Below are positions 42,112 to 50,466 of a stretch of 64,000 nucleotides of DNA, piece after piece. The notes under the pieces are model-generated. The model saw nothing but the letters and a program-made list of their open reading frames with translations. It made no database searches and had not been told where the DNA came from. This stretch comes from Serinibacter arcticus. GTDB lineage: Bacteria > Actinomycetota > Actinomycetes > Actinomycetales > Beutenbergiaceae. Both the position numbers and the translations under genes were made by a program. The first letter of the stretch is position 1. Every line of letters starts with the position of its first letter. The DNA lies in contig NZ_RHPJ01000003.1 of NCBI RefSeq assembly GCF_004786095.1, positions 744,001-808,000 of the forward strand. The letters run 5' to 3'.

Positions 42112-42708
42112 ATGCTGTTCGAGCACCGCGGCCACGAGCCGCGCATCCACCCCGACGCCTACGTCGCCCCGTCGGCCGTGGTCGTGGGCGACGTGGAGAT
42201 CGGCTCGGGCGCCAGGATCCTGCACGGTGCGGTCCTCACCGCCGAGGACGGGGAGGTGCGGATCGGGCAGAACACCGTCGTGATGGAGCACGCCCTCGTC
42301 CGCGGACGGGCGGGCCACCCTGCCGTCGTCGGGTCCGCCGTCATGATCGGACCGCACGCGCACCTCAACGGCTGCACCGTGGAGGACGAGGCGTTCATCG
42401 CCACGGGAGCCTCGCTGTTCCCCGGGAGCCGCATCGGTCACGGGGCCGAGGTGCGGATCAACGGCGTCGTGCAGGTCAGCACGACCCTGGAGCCCGGCGC
42501 GACGGTCCCCATCGGGTGGATCGCCGTCGGCACGCCCGCCACGATCCTCTCCCCCGACCGCCACGAGGAGATCTGGGCGATCCAGCGGGAGCTGGACTTC
42601 CCCGGCACGGTCTACGGCGTCGCTCGCGGCACCTCGATGCGGGACCTGATGCGGCAGCAGTCGGAGTTCTACGGCGCGCACGCCGCCGACCGCGAGATCC
42701 AGCCGTAG
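42112..42708 (+). CDS. Gamma-carbonic-anhydrase-like hexapeptide protein
   Basis: The 198-aa left-handed beta-helix protein has repeats AYVAPSAVVVGDVEIGSGAR, ILHGAVLTAEDG, VRIGQNTVVMEHALVRG and MIGPHAHLNGCTVEDEAFIA. Three His of this type (MEHALV, GPHAHLNG) bind the metal in gamma-carbonic-anhydrase/YrdA proteins. Whether this one hydrates CO2 is unknown. ATG 42112 follows CAGGAGA. Confidence 0.85.
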   Translation: MLFEHRGHEPRIHPDAYVAPSAVVVGDVEIGSGARILHGAVLTAEDGEVRIGQNTVVMEHALVRGRAGHPAVVGSAVMIGPHAHLNGCTVEDEAFIATGASLFPGSRIGHGAEVRINGVVQVSTTLEPGATVPIGWIAVGTPATILSPDRHEEIWAIQRELDFPGTVYGVARGTSMRDLMRQQSEFYGAHAADREIQP

Positions 42709-42839
42709 CGCGATGGACCAGTCCCTGGAGCGAGCGCTGGCACCGGTGCTGCGCGGGTGAGGTGAACGGCGGACGAGGCCGCGGTCACGCGACGGCGACC
42801 ATCCGGATCCGTGTCGCACCCACCTGCGAGGATCACGGC

Positions 42840-43262
42840 ATGCCGCCCGACGCCGACCCCTACGCGCTGGTCATCGCGCCACCGCCGCTGACGGACTACC
42901 TCGAGCTCCGCCGTCGGTCCGGCCTGACACCGGTGACGCCCCCGCAGGGCGAGGGTGCCCTGAGCGGCAGCTGGTACTTCTGCCACGTGCGGCACGCGGA
43001 CGACGGCGTCGTCGCCATGGGCCGCATCATCGGCGACGGCGGCTGGTACTTCCACCTCGCCGACATGGCCACGCTGCCGCAGCACCAGCGACACGGGCTC
43101 GGCGCCCGCGTGCTGGGCGCGCTCCTCGCCCGCATCGACGAGGTCGCCCCGCCCGGGGCCTACGTCACGCTGATGGCAGACGAGCCCGGCCGACCGCTCT
43201 ACGCGAGGCACGGCTTCGTGCCGACGGCGCCGCGCAGCATCGGGATGCGCCTGGCACGCTGA
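42840..43262 (+). CDS. GNAT family N-acetyltransferase
   Basis: The 140-aa GNAT protein has VVAMGRIIGDGGWYFHLADM (beta4) and LPQHQRHGLGARVLGALLAR, the acetyl-CoA loop with Q/RxxGxG/A. YARHGFVPTAP follows near the end. Small-molecule acetyltransferase of unknown substrate. ATG 42840 has GAGGA nine bases before it; an upstream open frame runs over other genes. Confidence 0.85.
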   Translation: MPPDADPYALVIAPPPLTDYLELRRRSGLTPVTPPQGEGALSGSWYFCHVRHADDGVVAMGRIIGDGGWYFHLADMATLPQHQRHGLGARVLGALLARIDEVAPPGAYVTLMADEPGRPLYARHGFVPTAPRSIGMRLAR

Positions 43263-43329
43263 CGTGCCACGATCCAGCACAGGTCAGCACATTCGGCACA
43301 TCCGGCGGGACCGAGTCGAGGAGAACGAG

Positions 43330-43776
43330 ATGGCCAGGGACTCGAACGAGGACGACGGGACGTTCTCGGACCACGAGCGGCAGGCGATGAAGGACCGCGC
43401 CGCCGAGCTGAAGGCGCAGAAGGGCGGCAAGGGCACCAGGAAGGACAAGGACCGGCAGGCGGTCCTCGACCGGATCGCGGAGATGCCTGACGCCGAGCGC
43501 GCGATCGCCGAGGCGTTCCACCGCATCGTCACCGAGACCGCACCCGACCTCGACCCGAAGACCTGGTACTCGATGCCCGCCTACGCCAGGGACGGGAAGG
43601 TCATCTGCTTCTTCCAGGCGGCGACCAAGTTCGACACCCGCTACTGCACGATCGGTTTCAGCGACGCAGCGGCGCTCGACGACGGCGACGTGTGGGCGGC
43701 CAGCTACGCCGTCACGAGGCTCGACGAGTCGGGTGAGAAGCGGATCGTCGACCTGGTGCGCCGCGCCGTCGGCTGA
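43330..43776 (+). CDS. DUF1801 domain protein
   Basis: The 148-aa protein has a charged N-terminal third (KDRAAELKAQKGGKGTRKDK), then DUF1801: MPDAERAIAEAFHRIV, KTWYSMPAYARDGKVICFF and KFDTRYCTIGFSD. The fold is related to YdhG/Fra-like iron-chaperone proteins, but no function is known here. ATG 43330 follows GAGGAGAA. Confidence 0.8.
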   Translation: MARDSNEDDGTFSDHERQAMKDRAAELKAQKGGKGTRKDKDRQAVLDRIAEMPDAERAIAEAFHRIVTETAPDLDPKTWYSMPAYARDGKVICFFQAATKFDTRYCTIGFSDAAALDDGDVWAASYAVTRLDESGEKRIVDLVRRAVG

Positions 43777-43783
43777 TCCTGCC

Positions 43784-44575
43784 TCACGTCCCGCCCTCGC
43801 GGGCGAGCCGCTCGGCGGCCGCGAGCGCCGCGGCGGCATCGAGGTAGACGCCGCCGCGCACGAGCGGGACGAGCAGTCCGTCACGTTCCGGTCCGGCGGG
43901 GTCGAGCTCGTACAGCAGCGGGTGCCCGGTGGGCAGCCCGAGCTGCTGCACCTCGACGTCGTCGAGCGCGTCGACGACGGCGCAGAGCGCGCGCAACGAG
44001 TTGCCGTGCGCCACGAGGAGGACCGAGCCGCCGCGGCGCAGCACCGGGTCGACCCGGTCGCGCCACAGCCGGCCGACGCGGATCATGACGTCCGCGAGCG
44101 ACTCGGTGCGCACGAGCGCCTCGGCCGGGAGCCGCCGGAACAGGTCGGAGTCGGCGAGCTCGCGGAAGGCGTCGTCGGCCATCTCCGGCGGCGGCACGCG
44201 CACCGATCGGCGCCAGGCGAGGAACTGCGTCTCCCCCACCTCGGCGCAGACGTCGGCCTTGGTCCGACCGGTGAGCGCGCCGTACGTGCGCTCGTTCAGG
44301 AGCCAGGTGCGCTCGACCGCCGGGAGCGCGGGGAGGTCGTCGGCGAGGATGGCCGCCGTCGCCCACGCCCGCTCCAGCTCCGACGTCAGGGCGAGGTCGA
44401 ACCGGATGCCCGTGGCCGCGACGAGCTCGGCGGCCCGGTGCGCCTCGAGCACCCCGCGCTCCGACAGCGGGACGTCGAGGATTCCGGTGAACATCCCGGC
44501 GGCGTTGGCCACGCTCTCGCCGTGGCGGACCAGGACGACGCGGCCGAGATGGGCGTGAGCGGTGACCGGGGGCAT
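43784..44575 (-). CDS. Histidine phosphatase family protein, phosphoglycerate-mutase-like
   Basis: The 263-aa protein carries the catalytic LVRHGESVAN, then LTSELERAWATAAIL, LLNERTYGALTGRTKADVCA and the second-half VLLVAHGNSLRALCAVVDAL. The NERTYGxLTG stretch is that of cofactor-dependent phosphoglycerate mutase, so it may be a gpmA-type mutase, or a phosphatase. Leaderless start: TACGGT is six bases before ATG 44575. Confidence 0.78.
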   Translation of the reverse strand: MPPVTAHAHLGRVVLVRHGESVANAAGMFTGILDVPLSERGVLEAHRAAELVAATGIRFDLALTSELERAWATAAILADDLPALPAVERTWLLNERTYGALTGRTKADVCAEVGETQFLAWRRSVRVPPPEMADDAFRELADSDLFRRLPAEALVRTESLADVMIRVGRLWRDRVDPVLRRGGSVLLVAHGNSLRALCAVVDALDDVEVQQLGLPTGHPLLYELDPAGPERDGLLVPLVRGGVYLDAAAALAAAERLAREGGT

Positions 44576-44581
44576 CCCACC

Positions 44582-44587
44582 ACCGTA
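44582..44587 (-). promoter_or_regulatory. Leaderless -10 box of the mutase-like gene
   Basis: TACGGT on the minus strand (44587-44582), then six bases, then ATG 44575. No ribosome-binding site is present. Confidence 0.55.
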
Positions 44588-44596
44588 GGCGGGAGC

Positions 44597-45622
44597 TCAG
44601 CGCCAGCCGAGTCCCGGCGCCACGTGGGTGAGGATCGACTCCAGCACGTGCGCGTTGTAGTCGACGCCGAGCTGGTTCGGCACCGTCAGCAGCACGGTGT
44701 CGGCGGCGGCGATCGCCTCGTCCTGCGCGAGCTCCTCGATCAGCACGTCCGGCTCGGCGGCGTAGCTGCGACCGAAGATCGCGCGCGTGGTGGCGTCGAT
44801 GTTGCCGATCTGGTCGGTGCTCGAGCGGTCGCCGCCGAAGTAGGCGCGATCCGTGTCGGAGGTCAGGGCGAAGATGCTCCGGCTGACCGACACCCGGGGC
44901 TCACCGGGGTGCCCGGCCTCGCGCCACGCCGCCCGGTAGGCCTCGATCTGCTCGGCCTGCTGGACGTGGAACGGCTTGCCGTTCTCGTCGTTCTTCAGCG
45001 TCGAACTCATCAGCTGCATGCGCTGCTGCGCTGCCCAGACGGCCGTCGCGTTGGACCCGGCGCCCCACCAGATCCGGTCACGGAGCCCGGGCGACTGCGG
45101 CTCGATGCCGAGCGGCCCCGGGTGGGGGTTGGGGAACATCGGGCGCGGGTTGGGCTGCGCGAACCGGGCGCCGTCGATCGCCTGGAGGAAGACCTCGGTG
45201 GTGCGGCGAGCCATGTCGGCGTCGGTCTCGCCCTCCGGCGGTGCGTAGCCGAAGTACCGCGACCCGTCGATGACCTGCTCGGGTGAGCCGCGGCTGATGC
45301 CGAGCTGCAGCCGACCGCTCGCGATGAGGTCCGCGGCCCCGGCGTCCTCCGCCATGTACAGCGGGTTCTCGTAGCGCATGTCGATGACGCCGGTGCCGAT
45401 CTCGATGCGGCTGGTCCGGGCACCGACCGCGGCCAGGAGCGGGAACGGCGAGGCGAGCTGACGCGCGAAGTGGTGCACGCGGTAGTACGCGCCGTCGACG
45501 CCGAGCTCCTCCGCCGCGACGGCGAGGTCGATCGACTGGTGCAGCACGTCACCCGCCGAGCGGGTCTGGCTGTGCGGGGACTCCGACCAGTGGCCGAACG
45601 AGAGGAAACCGATGCTCTTCAT
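44597..45622 (-). CDS. LLM class flavin-dependent oxidoreductase
   Basis: The 341-aa luciferase-like monooxygenase has GFLSFGHWSESPHSQTRSAG, LAVAAEELGVDGAYYRVHHF, the region SPFPLLAAVGARTSRIEIGT, and LQLGISRGSPEQVIDG. These are the TIM-barrel motifs of bacterial-luciferase family proteins that use FMN or F420. Substrate is unknown. The second ATG (45622) is preferred to ATG 45646 because family proteins begin MKSIGFLSFG. A palindrome overlaps this start. Confidence 0.85.
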   Translation of the reverse strand: MKSIGFLSFGHWSESPHSQTRSAGDVLHQSIDLAVAAEELGVDGAYYRVHHFARQLASPFPLLAAVGARTSRIEIGTGVIDMRYENPLYMAEDAGAADLIASGRLQLGISRGSPEQVIDGSRYFGYAPPEGETDADMARRTTEVFLQAIDGARFAQPNPRPMFPNPHPGPLGIEPQSPGLRDRIWWGAGSNATAVWAAQQRMQLMSSTLKNDENGKPFHVQQAEQIEAYRAAWREAGHPGEPRVSVSRSIFALTSDTDRAYFGGDRSSTDQIGNIDATTRAIFGRSYAAEPDVLIEELAQDEAIAAADTVLLTVPNQLGVDYNAHVLESILTHVAPGLGWR

Positions 45623-45636
45623 GTTGGGTACAACAT
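45621..45636. promoter_or_regulatory. Palindrome overlapping the LLM oxidoreductase start
   Basis: ATGTTGGGTACAACAT has six-base perfectly symmetric arms. It covers the ATG and its upstream bases and could be a MarR/HxlR-type operator. Confidence 0.35.
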
Positions 45637-45674
45637 TCAGGTGCATGGACTATTCCCGCTGTTCCCGGCGGGGC

Positions 45675-46106
45675 TCAGTCCGTCTCCGGTGTCGCCTCGT
45701 GACCGGCGCGGCCGTCCGTGCGCCGGTCGGCCTTCATCTCCGCCTCGAACACGTGCCGCCGGCCCGCCAGCAGCGCCTCGCGCGCCCGCTGCTCGTGGGC
45801 CCGGAAGCGCGCGTAGTACCCGTCGTCGTACTCCTCGACGATCTGGAAGGACCACCGGCCCGCGAGCACGTTGCGGCCCACGAGGTCGCGCTCGATCTCG
45901 TCGGCGAGCTCACCGTGCCCGGCCTCGCGCAGACCCTCGACCGCCTCGCCGAGCGTCAGGTCGGCCGTGCCGCACCGTCGGTGGAACGCGTAGAGGTGTC
46001 CGCGCGCCTCCTCGACCACCTCCAGCGCCTCGGACAGCTTGCCGAGGGCGGCCACGGTGGCGTCGGAGGTGCCGGCGGGGCGGGCGTGCTCGTCGTCGAG
46101 GTCCAT
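45675..46106 (-). CDS. Conserved actinobacterial hypothetical protein
   Basis: A 143-aa soluble, mostly helical protein (ALGKLSEALEVVEEARGHLY, CGTADLTLGEAVEGLREAG, EIERDLVGRNVLAGRWSFQI, EEYDDGYYARFRAHEQRARE). The pattern looks familiar from conserved actinobacterial hypotheticals, but no function is known. Leaderless start at ATG 46106. An in-frame GTG at 46115 overlaps the -10 box and is less likely. Confidence 0.7.
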   Translation of the reverse strand: MDLDDEHARPAGTSDATVAALGKLSEALEVVEEARGHLYAFHRRCGTADLTLGEAVEGLREAGHGELADEIERDLVGRNVLAGRWSFQIVEEYDDGYYARFRAHEQRAREALLAGRRHVFEAEMKADRRTDGRAGHEATPETD

Positions 46107-46113
46107 GACGGCC

Positions 46114-46119
46114 ACGCTA
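46114..46119 (-). promoter_or_regulatory. Leaderless -10 box
   Basis: TAGCGT (46119-46114) is seven bases before ATG 46106. Confidence 0.5.
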
Positions 46120-46166
46120 GACCCGGGGCGCGACGGGGGCCACGGCAGGACCAGGGACCCGCGGGA

Positions 46167-46853
46167 CTAGGGACCCGCGAGCGCCACCGGACCGACGGGA
46201 ACGACGGCGCGGGCCGCCGCCCCCAGCTCGTTCAGCGCGCGGACCAGCCGCGCGTTGAAGGCGAGCGGCTGGTGGAGGTTCGCGTCGTGGCCGGCGCGAC
46301 GGATCACGCTGTGCCGGGCCCGGGGGTTGGCGAGCCGGTAGCGCAGGGAGCCGAACCGCATCGGGTCGCGGCTCCCGCTGACCAGCCAGACCGGCAGGGT
46401 GGTGCGCCGCAGCACGGCGATCGGGTCGATGGTCACGACCTCGCGCAGCACGTCGGTGACCACGTGCCAGGTCCCGCCGCCGAGCCCGGTCAGACGCGTG
46501 ACGTGGTGCGCGGCCGCACGGAAGGCGGGCACGAGCTGGCGGTGCGGCTGCGTGGAGCACGCCACGGCCATCACGCCGGCGATCCGCTCGGGATGCTCAC
46601 CCGCGTAGTGCAGCGCGGTGTACCCGCCGAGCGAGAGCCCGACCAGGAGCGGCGGCTGCCCGAGGTGGGCGACGGCGTCGTCCACCGTGGCCATCGCGCC
46701 GGCCAGCGTGAAGCGCTCGTCCTTGCGCGCCCCGTGACCCGGCAGGTCGACGGCGATGCTCGCGACGCCGCGCCGCCGCAGCACCTCGACCTGGGCCGCC
46801 CACACGAGCGAGGACGACCGCGTGCCGTGCAGGAACACCACCGGAGCGCTCAC
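46167..46853 (-). CDS. Alpha/beta hydrolase
   Basis: The 228-aa protein has VVFLHGTRSSSLVWAAQ (oxyanion loop), the nucleophile elbow LVGLSLGGYTAL, the acid in LVSGSRDPMRF and the catalytic His in RRAGHDANLHQP, giving a Ser-Asp-His triad. A broad range of ester or amide substrates is possible. GTG 46853 with GGGAGG five bases upstream is preferred to ATG 46919. Confidence 0.83.
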   Translation of the reverse strand: MSAPVVFLHGTRSSSLVWAAQVEVLRRRGVASIAVDLPGHGARKDERFTLAGAMATVDDAVAHLGQPPLLVGLSLGGYTALHYAGEHPERIAGVMAVACSTQPHRQLVPAFRAAAHHVTRLTGLGGGTWHVVTDVLREVVTIDPIAVLRRTTLPVWLVSGSRDPMRFGSLRYRLANPRARHSVIRRAGHDANLHQPLAFNARLVRALNELGAAARAVVPVGPVALAGP

Positions 46854-47105
46854 CTGCGCCTCCCACCGTGCCGTGCGGGACCCGACCGTCCCGATCGTGG
46901 CGAGACGATACGCCGCCATCCTGTGAACCGTCTGCGAGCAGCGATGCGAACGGGTCCGCGAACGATCTGGCGGGCGCCGCCGTCGTTCACATCGCGGTGA
47001 CACGCGCCGGGTAGTCTGACCCGACCCGGAGGCGCGACCCGCGCCGACGGGGAAGATCGGCAGCACCGCCGCTGCCCCCCGCCACGCAGGAACGGAGGTT
47101 TTCTC

Positions 47106-48551
47106 ATGTCGCAGACCACCCACCAGCAGGTCACGAAGTCGATCGTCGGAGAGCCCGAGGTCCTGGAGGACACGACGCTCGCCGCCGGCGTCGAGCACTC
47201 CCCCGCGTGGCTCGACCTCAAGGCCGCCGCCACCGAGATCCAGGCGCTCCAGATCAAGGACGGTTCGATCCCCGACGCCGGAGCTCACGAGGCGGCCTCG
47301 GCCCTCGTCGAGCGGATGGTCGCCGGCGTCGAGATGCTGGCGCCCGCCTTCCCGCACGAGGACGCCTACCTGCGCGCCGTCGTCGTCGACCTGCGCCGCT
47401 GGCGCGAGGAGGCCTTCGGCGTGCCGGACTTCCTCGACGCGCTGACCGCGTTCCAGCCGCAGCAGCACCGCGTGGACGGGCTGCGGCACCTGGTGCTGTT
47501 CCCGATGGTGACCCAGAACGGTTCGCCCGACCGGCACGTCGAGGCCCTGATCGTGGAGAACATCTGGCCGGAGTCCGTCGCGGCGCTGGAGAAGGAGCAG
47601 TACACCAACGCGCTGTTCTGCTCGCTCCGGCTCGTGGACTTCACGCCGGGCTACGAGACGAACTCGGCCGTGCTGTTCCCCGAGACCGTCGCGATGCGCG
47701 AGGTCCCGCGGTTCACGTGGGGCGCGATCTTCCAGGACCGAGAGGCCGCCAGGTTCCGCCGCGTGACCCTGGCCGCCGCCGAGATCACGCAGCTCGAGCT
47801 CCCCGACGACCTCGCCGAGATGCTCGCCGACCAGCACCAGGCCGAGCACACGTTCGTGATGTGGGACCTCATCCACGACCGCACGCACATGCGCGGCGAC
47901 CTGCCGTTCGACCCGTTCATGATCAAGCAGCGCATGCCGTTCTTCCTCTACTCCCTCGAGGAGATGCGGTGCGACCTCACGGCGTTCCGCGAGGCCGTCG
48001 CGATCGAGGAGCGGACGGCCACGCGCCTGGCCGCGGGCGAGGACCTCACCGAGGTCGAGCTGGCCGAGGGACGGCACGCGCGGGGCGTCCAGTACGCCGT
48101 CGTGCTCGACCGGATCTTCCGGTTCGCGCTCACCGGCACGCGCGTGCGCAACTACGACGGGCTCGGCGGTCAGCTGCTGTTCGCGTGGCTGCACCAGCGC
48201 CACGTCATCGAGTGGACCGACGTCAAGCTGCACATCGACTGGGAGGCGGCCAAGGACGCGGTGGTCGCGCTCTCGGACGCGATCAACGAGCTCTACTGGG
48301 CCTCGATCGACCGCCCCAAGCTGGTCCACTGGCTCGCGGCCTACGACCTGGTGCGCGACGTGCTGCCGCCGAACCCGGCGTCGCTGTGGGGCCCGGGCCT
48401 GGGCCGCGAGATCCTCGCCGGGCCGCCCAGGGGCTACACCGACGCCGTGATGGACGACGAGTTCCCGCTCTCGATGTTCCACGAGGCGCTCGGCAAGAAG
48501 CTCAAGCCGGTCATCGACTCGACGGTCGGCATCACCGCCGCCGATGCCTGA
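47106..48551 (+). CDS. DUF6421 family protein
   Basis: The 481-aa protein matches DUF6421 in length and in motifs FGVPDFLDALTAFQPQ, HRVDGLRHLVLFPMVTQNGS, LVDFTPGYETNSAVLFPETV and FTWGAIFQDREAARFRRV. The last are very well conserved, with many His, Asp and Glu residues (MWDLIHDRTHMRGDLPFDPF) that could bind a metal. No function is known. Good GGAGG before ATG 47106. The stop region overlaps the next gene, an SDR, by eight bases. Confidence 0.78.
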   Translation: MSQTTHQQVTKSIVGEPEVLEDTTLAAGVEHSPAWLDLKAAATEIQALQIKDGSIPDAGAHEAASALVERMVAGVEMLAPAFPHEDAYLRAVVVDLRRWREEAFGVPDFLDALTAFQPQQHRVDGLRHLVLFPMVTQNGSPDRHVEALIVENIWPESVAALEKEQYTNALFCSLRLVDFTPGYETNSAVLFPETVAMREVPRFTWGAIFQDREAARFRRVTLAAAEITQLELPDDLAEMLADQHQAEHTFVMWDLIHDRTHMRGDLPFDPFMIKQRMPFFLYSLEEMRCDLTAFREAVAIEERTATRLAAGEDLTEVELAEGRHARGVQYAVVLDRIFRFALTGTRVRNYDGLGGQLLFAWLHQRHVIEWTDVKLHIDWEAAKDAVVALSDAINELYWASIDRPKLVHWLAAYDLVRDVLPPNPASLWGPGLGREILAGPPRGYTDAVMDDEFPLSMFHEALGKKLKPVIDSTVGITAADA

Positions 48552-49269
48552 GCAGGCCGCTCCTCCCGGTTCTGGGTCGGGTGGCGGGTCGGTCGCCGGT
48601 CGCACCGTCCTGCTCGCCGGTGCGTCCTCCGCGCTCGGCGCCCGCCTCGCCCAGGTCCTGGGCGGGGCGGGTGCCCGCGTCCTCGCCGTCGCCCGGCGGG
48701 AGATGCCGGACCTGGCCGACCTGCCGGGCGTCACCACCCTCCGCGCCGATCTGACGGATCCCGACGCCGTCGCGCGCCTGGTCGACCGGGTGCACGACGC
48801 CGTCGGTCCGGTGGACGGTGTGCTCCCGCTGGTCGGTGGCTGGCGGGGCGGCGGGGGGATCCCCGGGCAGACCGAGGACGACTTCCGCGTGCTCGAGGCC
48901 TCCTTCACCACGCTGCGACTCGTCACGACGGCGTTCTGGGGCGATCTCGTCGCCTCGCCCGCCGCCCGCGTGGCGATCGTCTCGTCGACCACCGTCGCCG
49001 CGCCGCGCGCCGGCAACGCGTCCTACGGCTCGCTCAAGGCGGCGTCGGAGCACTGGACCGGGGCGCTCGCGCACGGTTTCACCGTGGCCGCGCGCGGGAG
49101 CGGGGGCGACGGCGCCGGCGCATCCGAGCTCACGGGCGCCGCCGTCGTGCTGCGCGTCAAGGCCGTCGCCGGGCTCGAGGACGTCCTCGCGGCGAGGGTC
49201 GCGGCGCTCTGGGACGAGCCCGCGGCCGCACTCAACGGCAGCACCCACACGATCACTCCAGGAGAATGA
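48544..49269 (+). CDS. SDR family protein
   Basis: A 241-aa SDR with LLAGASSALGARLAQVLG for cofactor binding, the catalytic Ser in VAIVSSTTVA, and ASYGSLKAASEHWTGALAHG holding Tyr-xxx-Lys. The third motif is PLVGGWRGGGG rather than NNAG, so it is a divergent member. ATG 48544 overlaps the DUF6421 stop, so both are probably made together. Confidence 0.8.
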   Translation: MPEQAAPPGSGSGGGSVAGRTVLLAGASSALGARLAQVLGGAGARVLAVARREMPDLADLPGVTTLRADLTDPDAVARLVDRVHDAVGPVDGVLPLVGGWRGGGGIPGQTEDDFRVLEASFTTLRLVTTAFWGDLVASPAARVAIVSSTTVAAPRAGNASYGSLKAASEHWTGALAHGFTVAARGSGGDGAGASELTGAAVVLRVKAVAGLEDVLAARVAALWDEPAAALNGSTHTITPGE

Positions 49270-49273
49270 CAGC

Positions 49274-50380
49274 GTGACCACGCCCTCCCCCACCTCCCTG
49301 CACGACGCGACGCTCCGGGCGTTCGCCTCCGACAACTACTCCGGCATCCACCCCGAGGTGCTCGCCGCCATCGCGGCCGCCAACGACGGTCATCAGGTGG
49401 CCTACGGCGAGGACGTCTACTCCGCCCGCCTCACCGAGGTCGCCGTCGACGTCTTCGGCGAGGGCACCCGGATCTTCCCGACCTTCAACGGCACGGGGGC
49501 CAACGTCGTCGCCCTGCAGGCCCTGCTCCCCCGCTGGGGCGCCGTGGTGTGCGCGACGACGGCGCACATCAACGTCGACGAGGGTGGCGCTCCCGAGCGC
49601 ATGGGCGGGCTCAAGCTGCTCGGCGTCGAGACGCCGGACGGCAAGCTCACGCCCGAGCTGGTGGACAAGGAGGCCTGGGGCTGGGGCGATGAGCACCGCG
49701 CGCAGCCGCTGGTCGTCTCGATCACCCAGACCACCGAGCTCGGCACGTGCTACACGCCGCAGGAGATCCGGGCGCTGGCGGACCACGCGCACGAGCGCGG
49801 GATGTCGCTGCACCTCGACGGCGCTCGGCTGTCCAACGCCGCCGCGACGCTCGGCGTGCCGCTCCGGGCGTTCACGCGCGACGCCGGCGTCGACGTCCTC
49901 AGCCTCGGCGGCACCAAGAACGGCATGATGCTCGGCGAGGCCGTGGTGGTGCTGAACGAGGACGCGATCCTCGGCGGCGCGGCCGCGCTCCCCTACGTGC
50001 GGAAGCTGTCGATGCAGCTCGCCTCGAAGATGCGGTTCATCGCGGCGCAGCTGATCGCGCTGTACTCCGGCGACCTGTACCTGCGCAACGCGACGCAGGC
50101 GAACGCCATGGCGCGGCGGCTGCGCGCGGCGCTCGAGGACGGCGTCGCGGCGGGCGAGCTGCCCGGTCTGGCGTTCACGCAGGACACGCAGGCCAACGCG
50201 GTGTTCGCGACGCTCCCCGTGGGTGTCGCCGACCGGCTCCGCGAGCAGTTCCGGTTCTACGACTGGGACGCGGCGCGCAGCGAGGTGCGGTGGATGGCGT
50301 CCTACGACACGACCGAGGCGGACATCGACGCGTTCGTCGTGGCGATCCGGTCGGAGCTCGCGCGGGCCCAGGAGGCCTGA
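49274..50380 (+). CDS. Low-specificity L-threonine aldolase (PLP)
   Basis: The 368-aa type I-fold PLP enzyme has FASDNYSGIHPEVLAAI, GEDVYSARL, INVDEGGAPERM, LHLDGARLSNA (the Asp that binds the pyridine nitrogen) and SLGGTKNGMMLGEAV with the Schiff-base Lys. These are the hallmarks of the threonine aldolase/beta-eliminating lyase family. It should split threonine or allo-threonine to glycine and acetaldehyde. GTG 49274 is close after the SDR stop, with GGAG upstream, so it is third in a likely operon. Confidence 0.87.
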   Translation: MTTPSPTSLHDATLRAFASDNYSGIHPEVLAAIAAANDGHQVAYGEDVYSARLTEVAVDVFGEGTRIFPTFNGTGANVVALQALLPRWGAVVCATTAHINVDEGGAPERMGGLKLLGVETPDGKLTPELVDKEAWGWGDEHRAQPLVVSITQTTELGTCYTPQEIRALADHAHERGMSLHLDGARLSNAAATLGVPLRAFTRDAGVDVLSLGGTKNGMMLGEAVVVLNEDAILGGAAALPYVRKLSMQLASKMRFIAAQLIALYSGDLYLRNATQANAMARRLRAALEDGVAAGELPGLAFTQDTQANAVFATLPVGVADRLREQFRFYDWDAARSEVRWMASYDTTEADIDAFVVAIRSELARAQEA

Positions 50381-50466
50381 GGCCGGCAGGCGGGCGGTCC
50401 GCCGGCTCCGTGTGCACCGCGCGGAGCCGGCCACCGATCAGCAAGGCGACCAGGCCGCCCGGCCGC

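Noticed and set aside
46920-47105. Promoter of the DUF6421 gene
   Set aside because: TAGTCT at 47012 is a possible -10, but GTGACA is only nine bases before it, too close for a -35.
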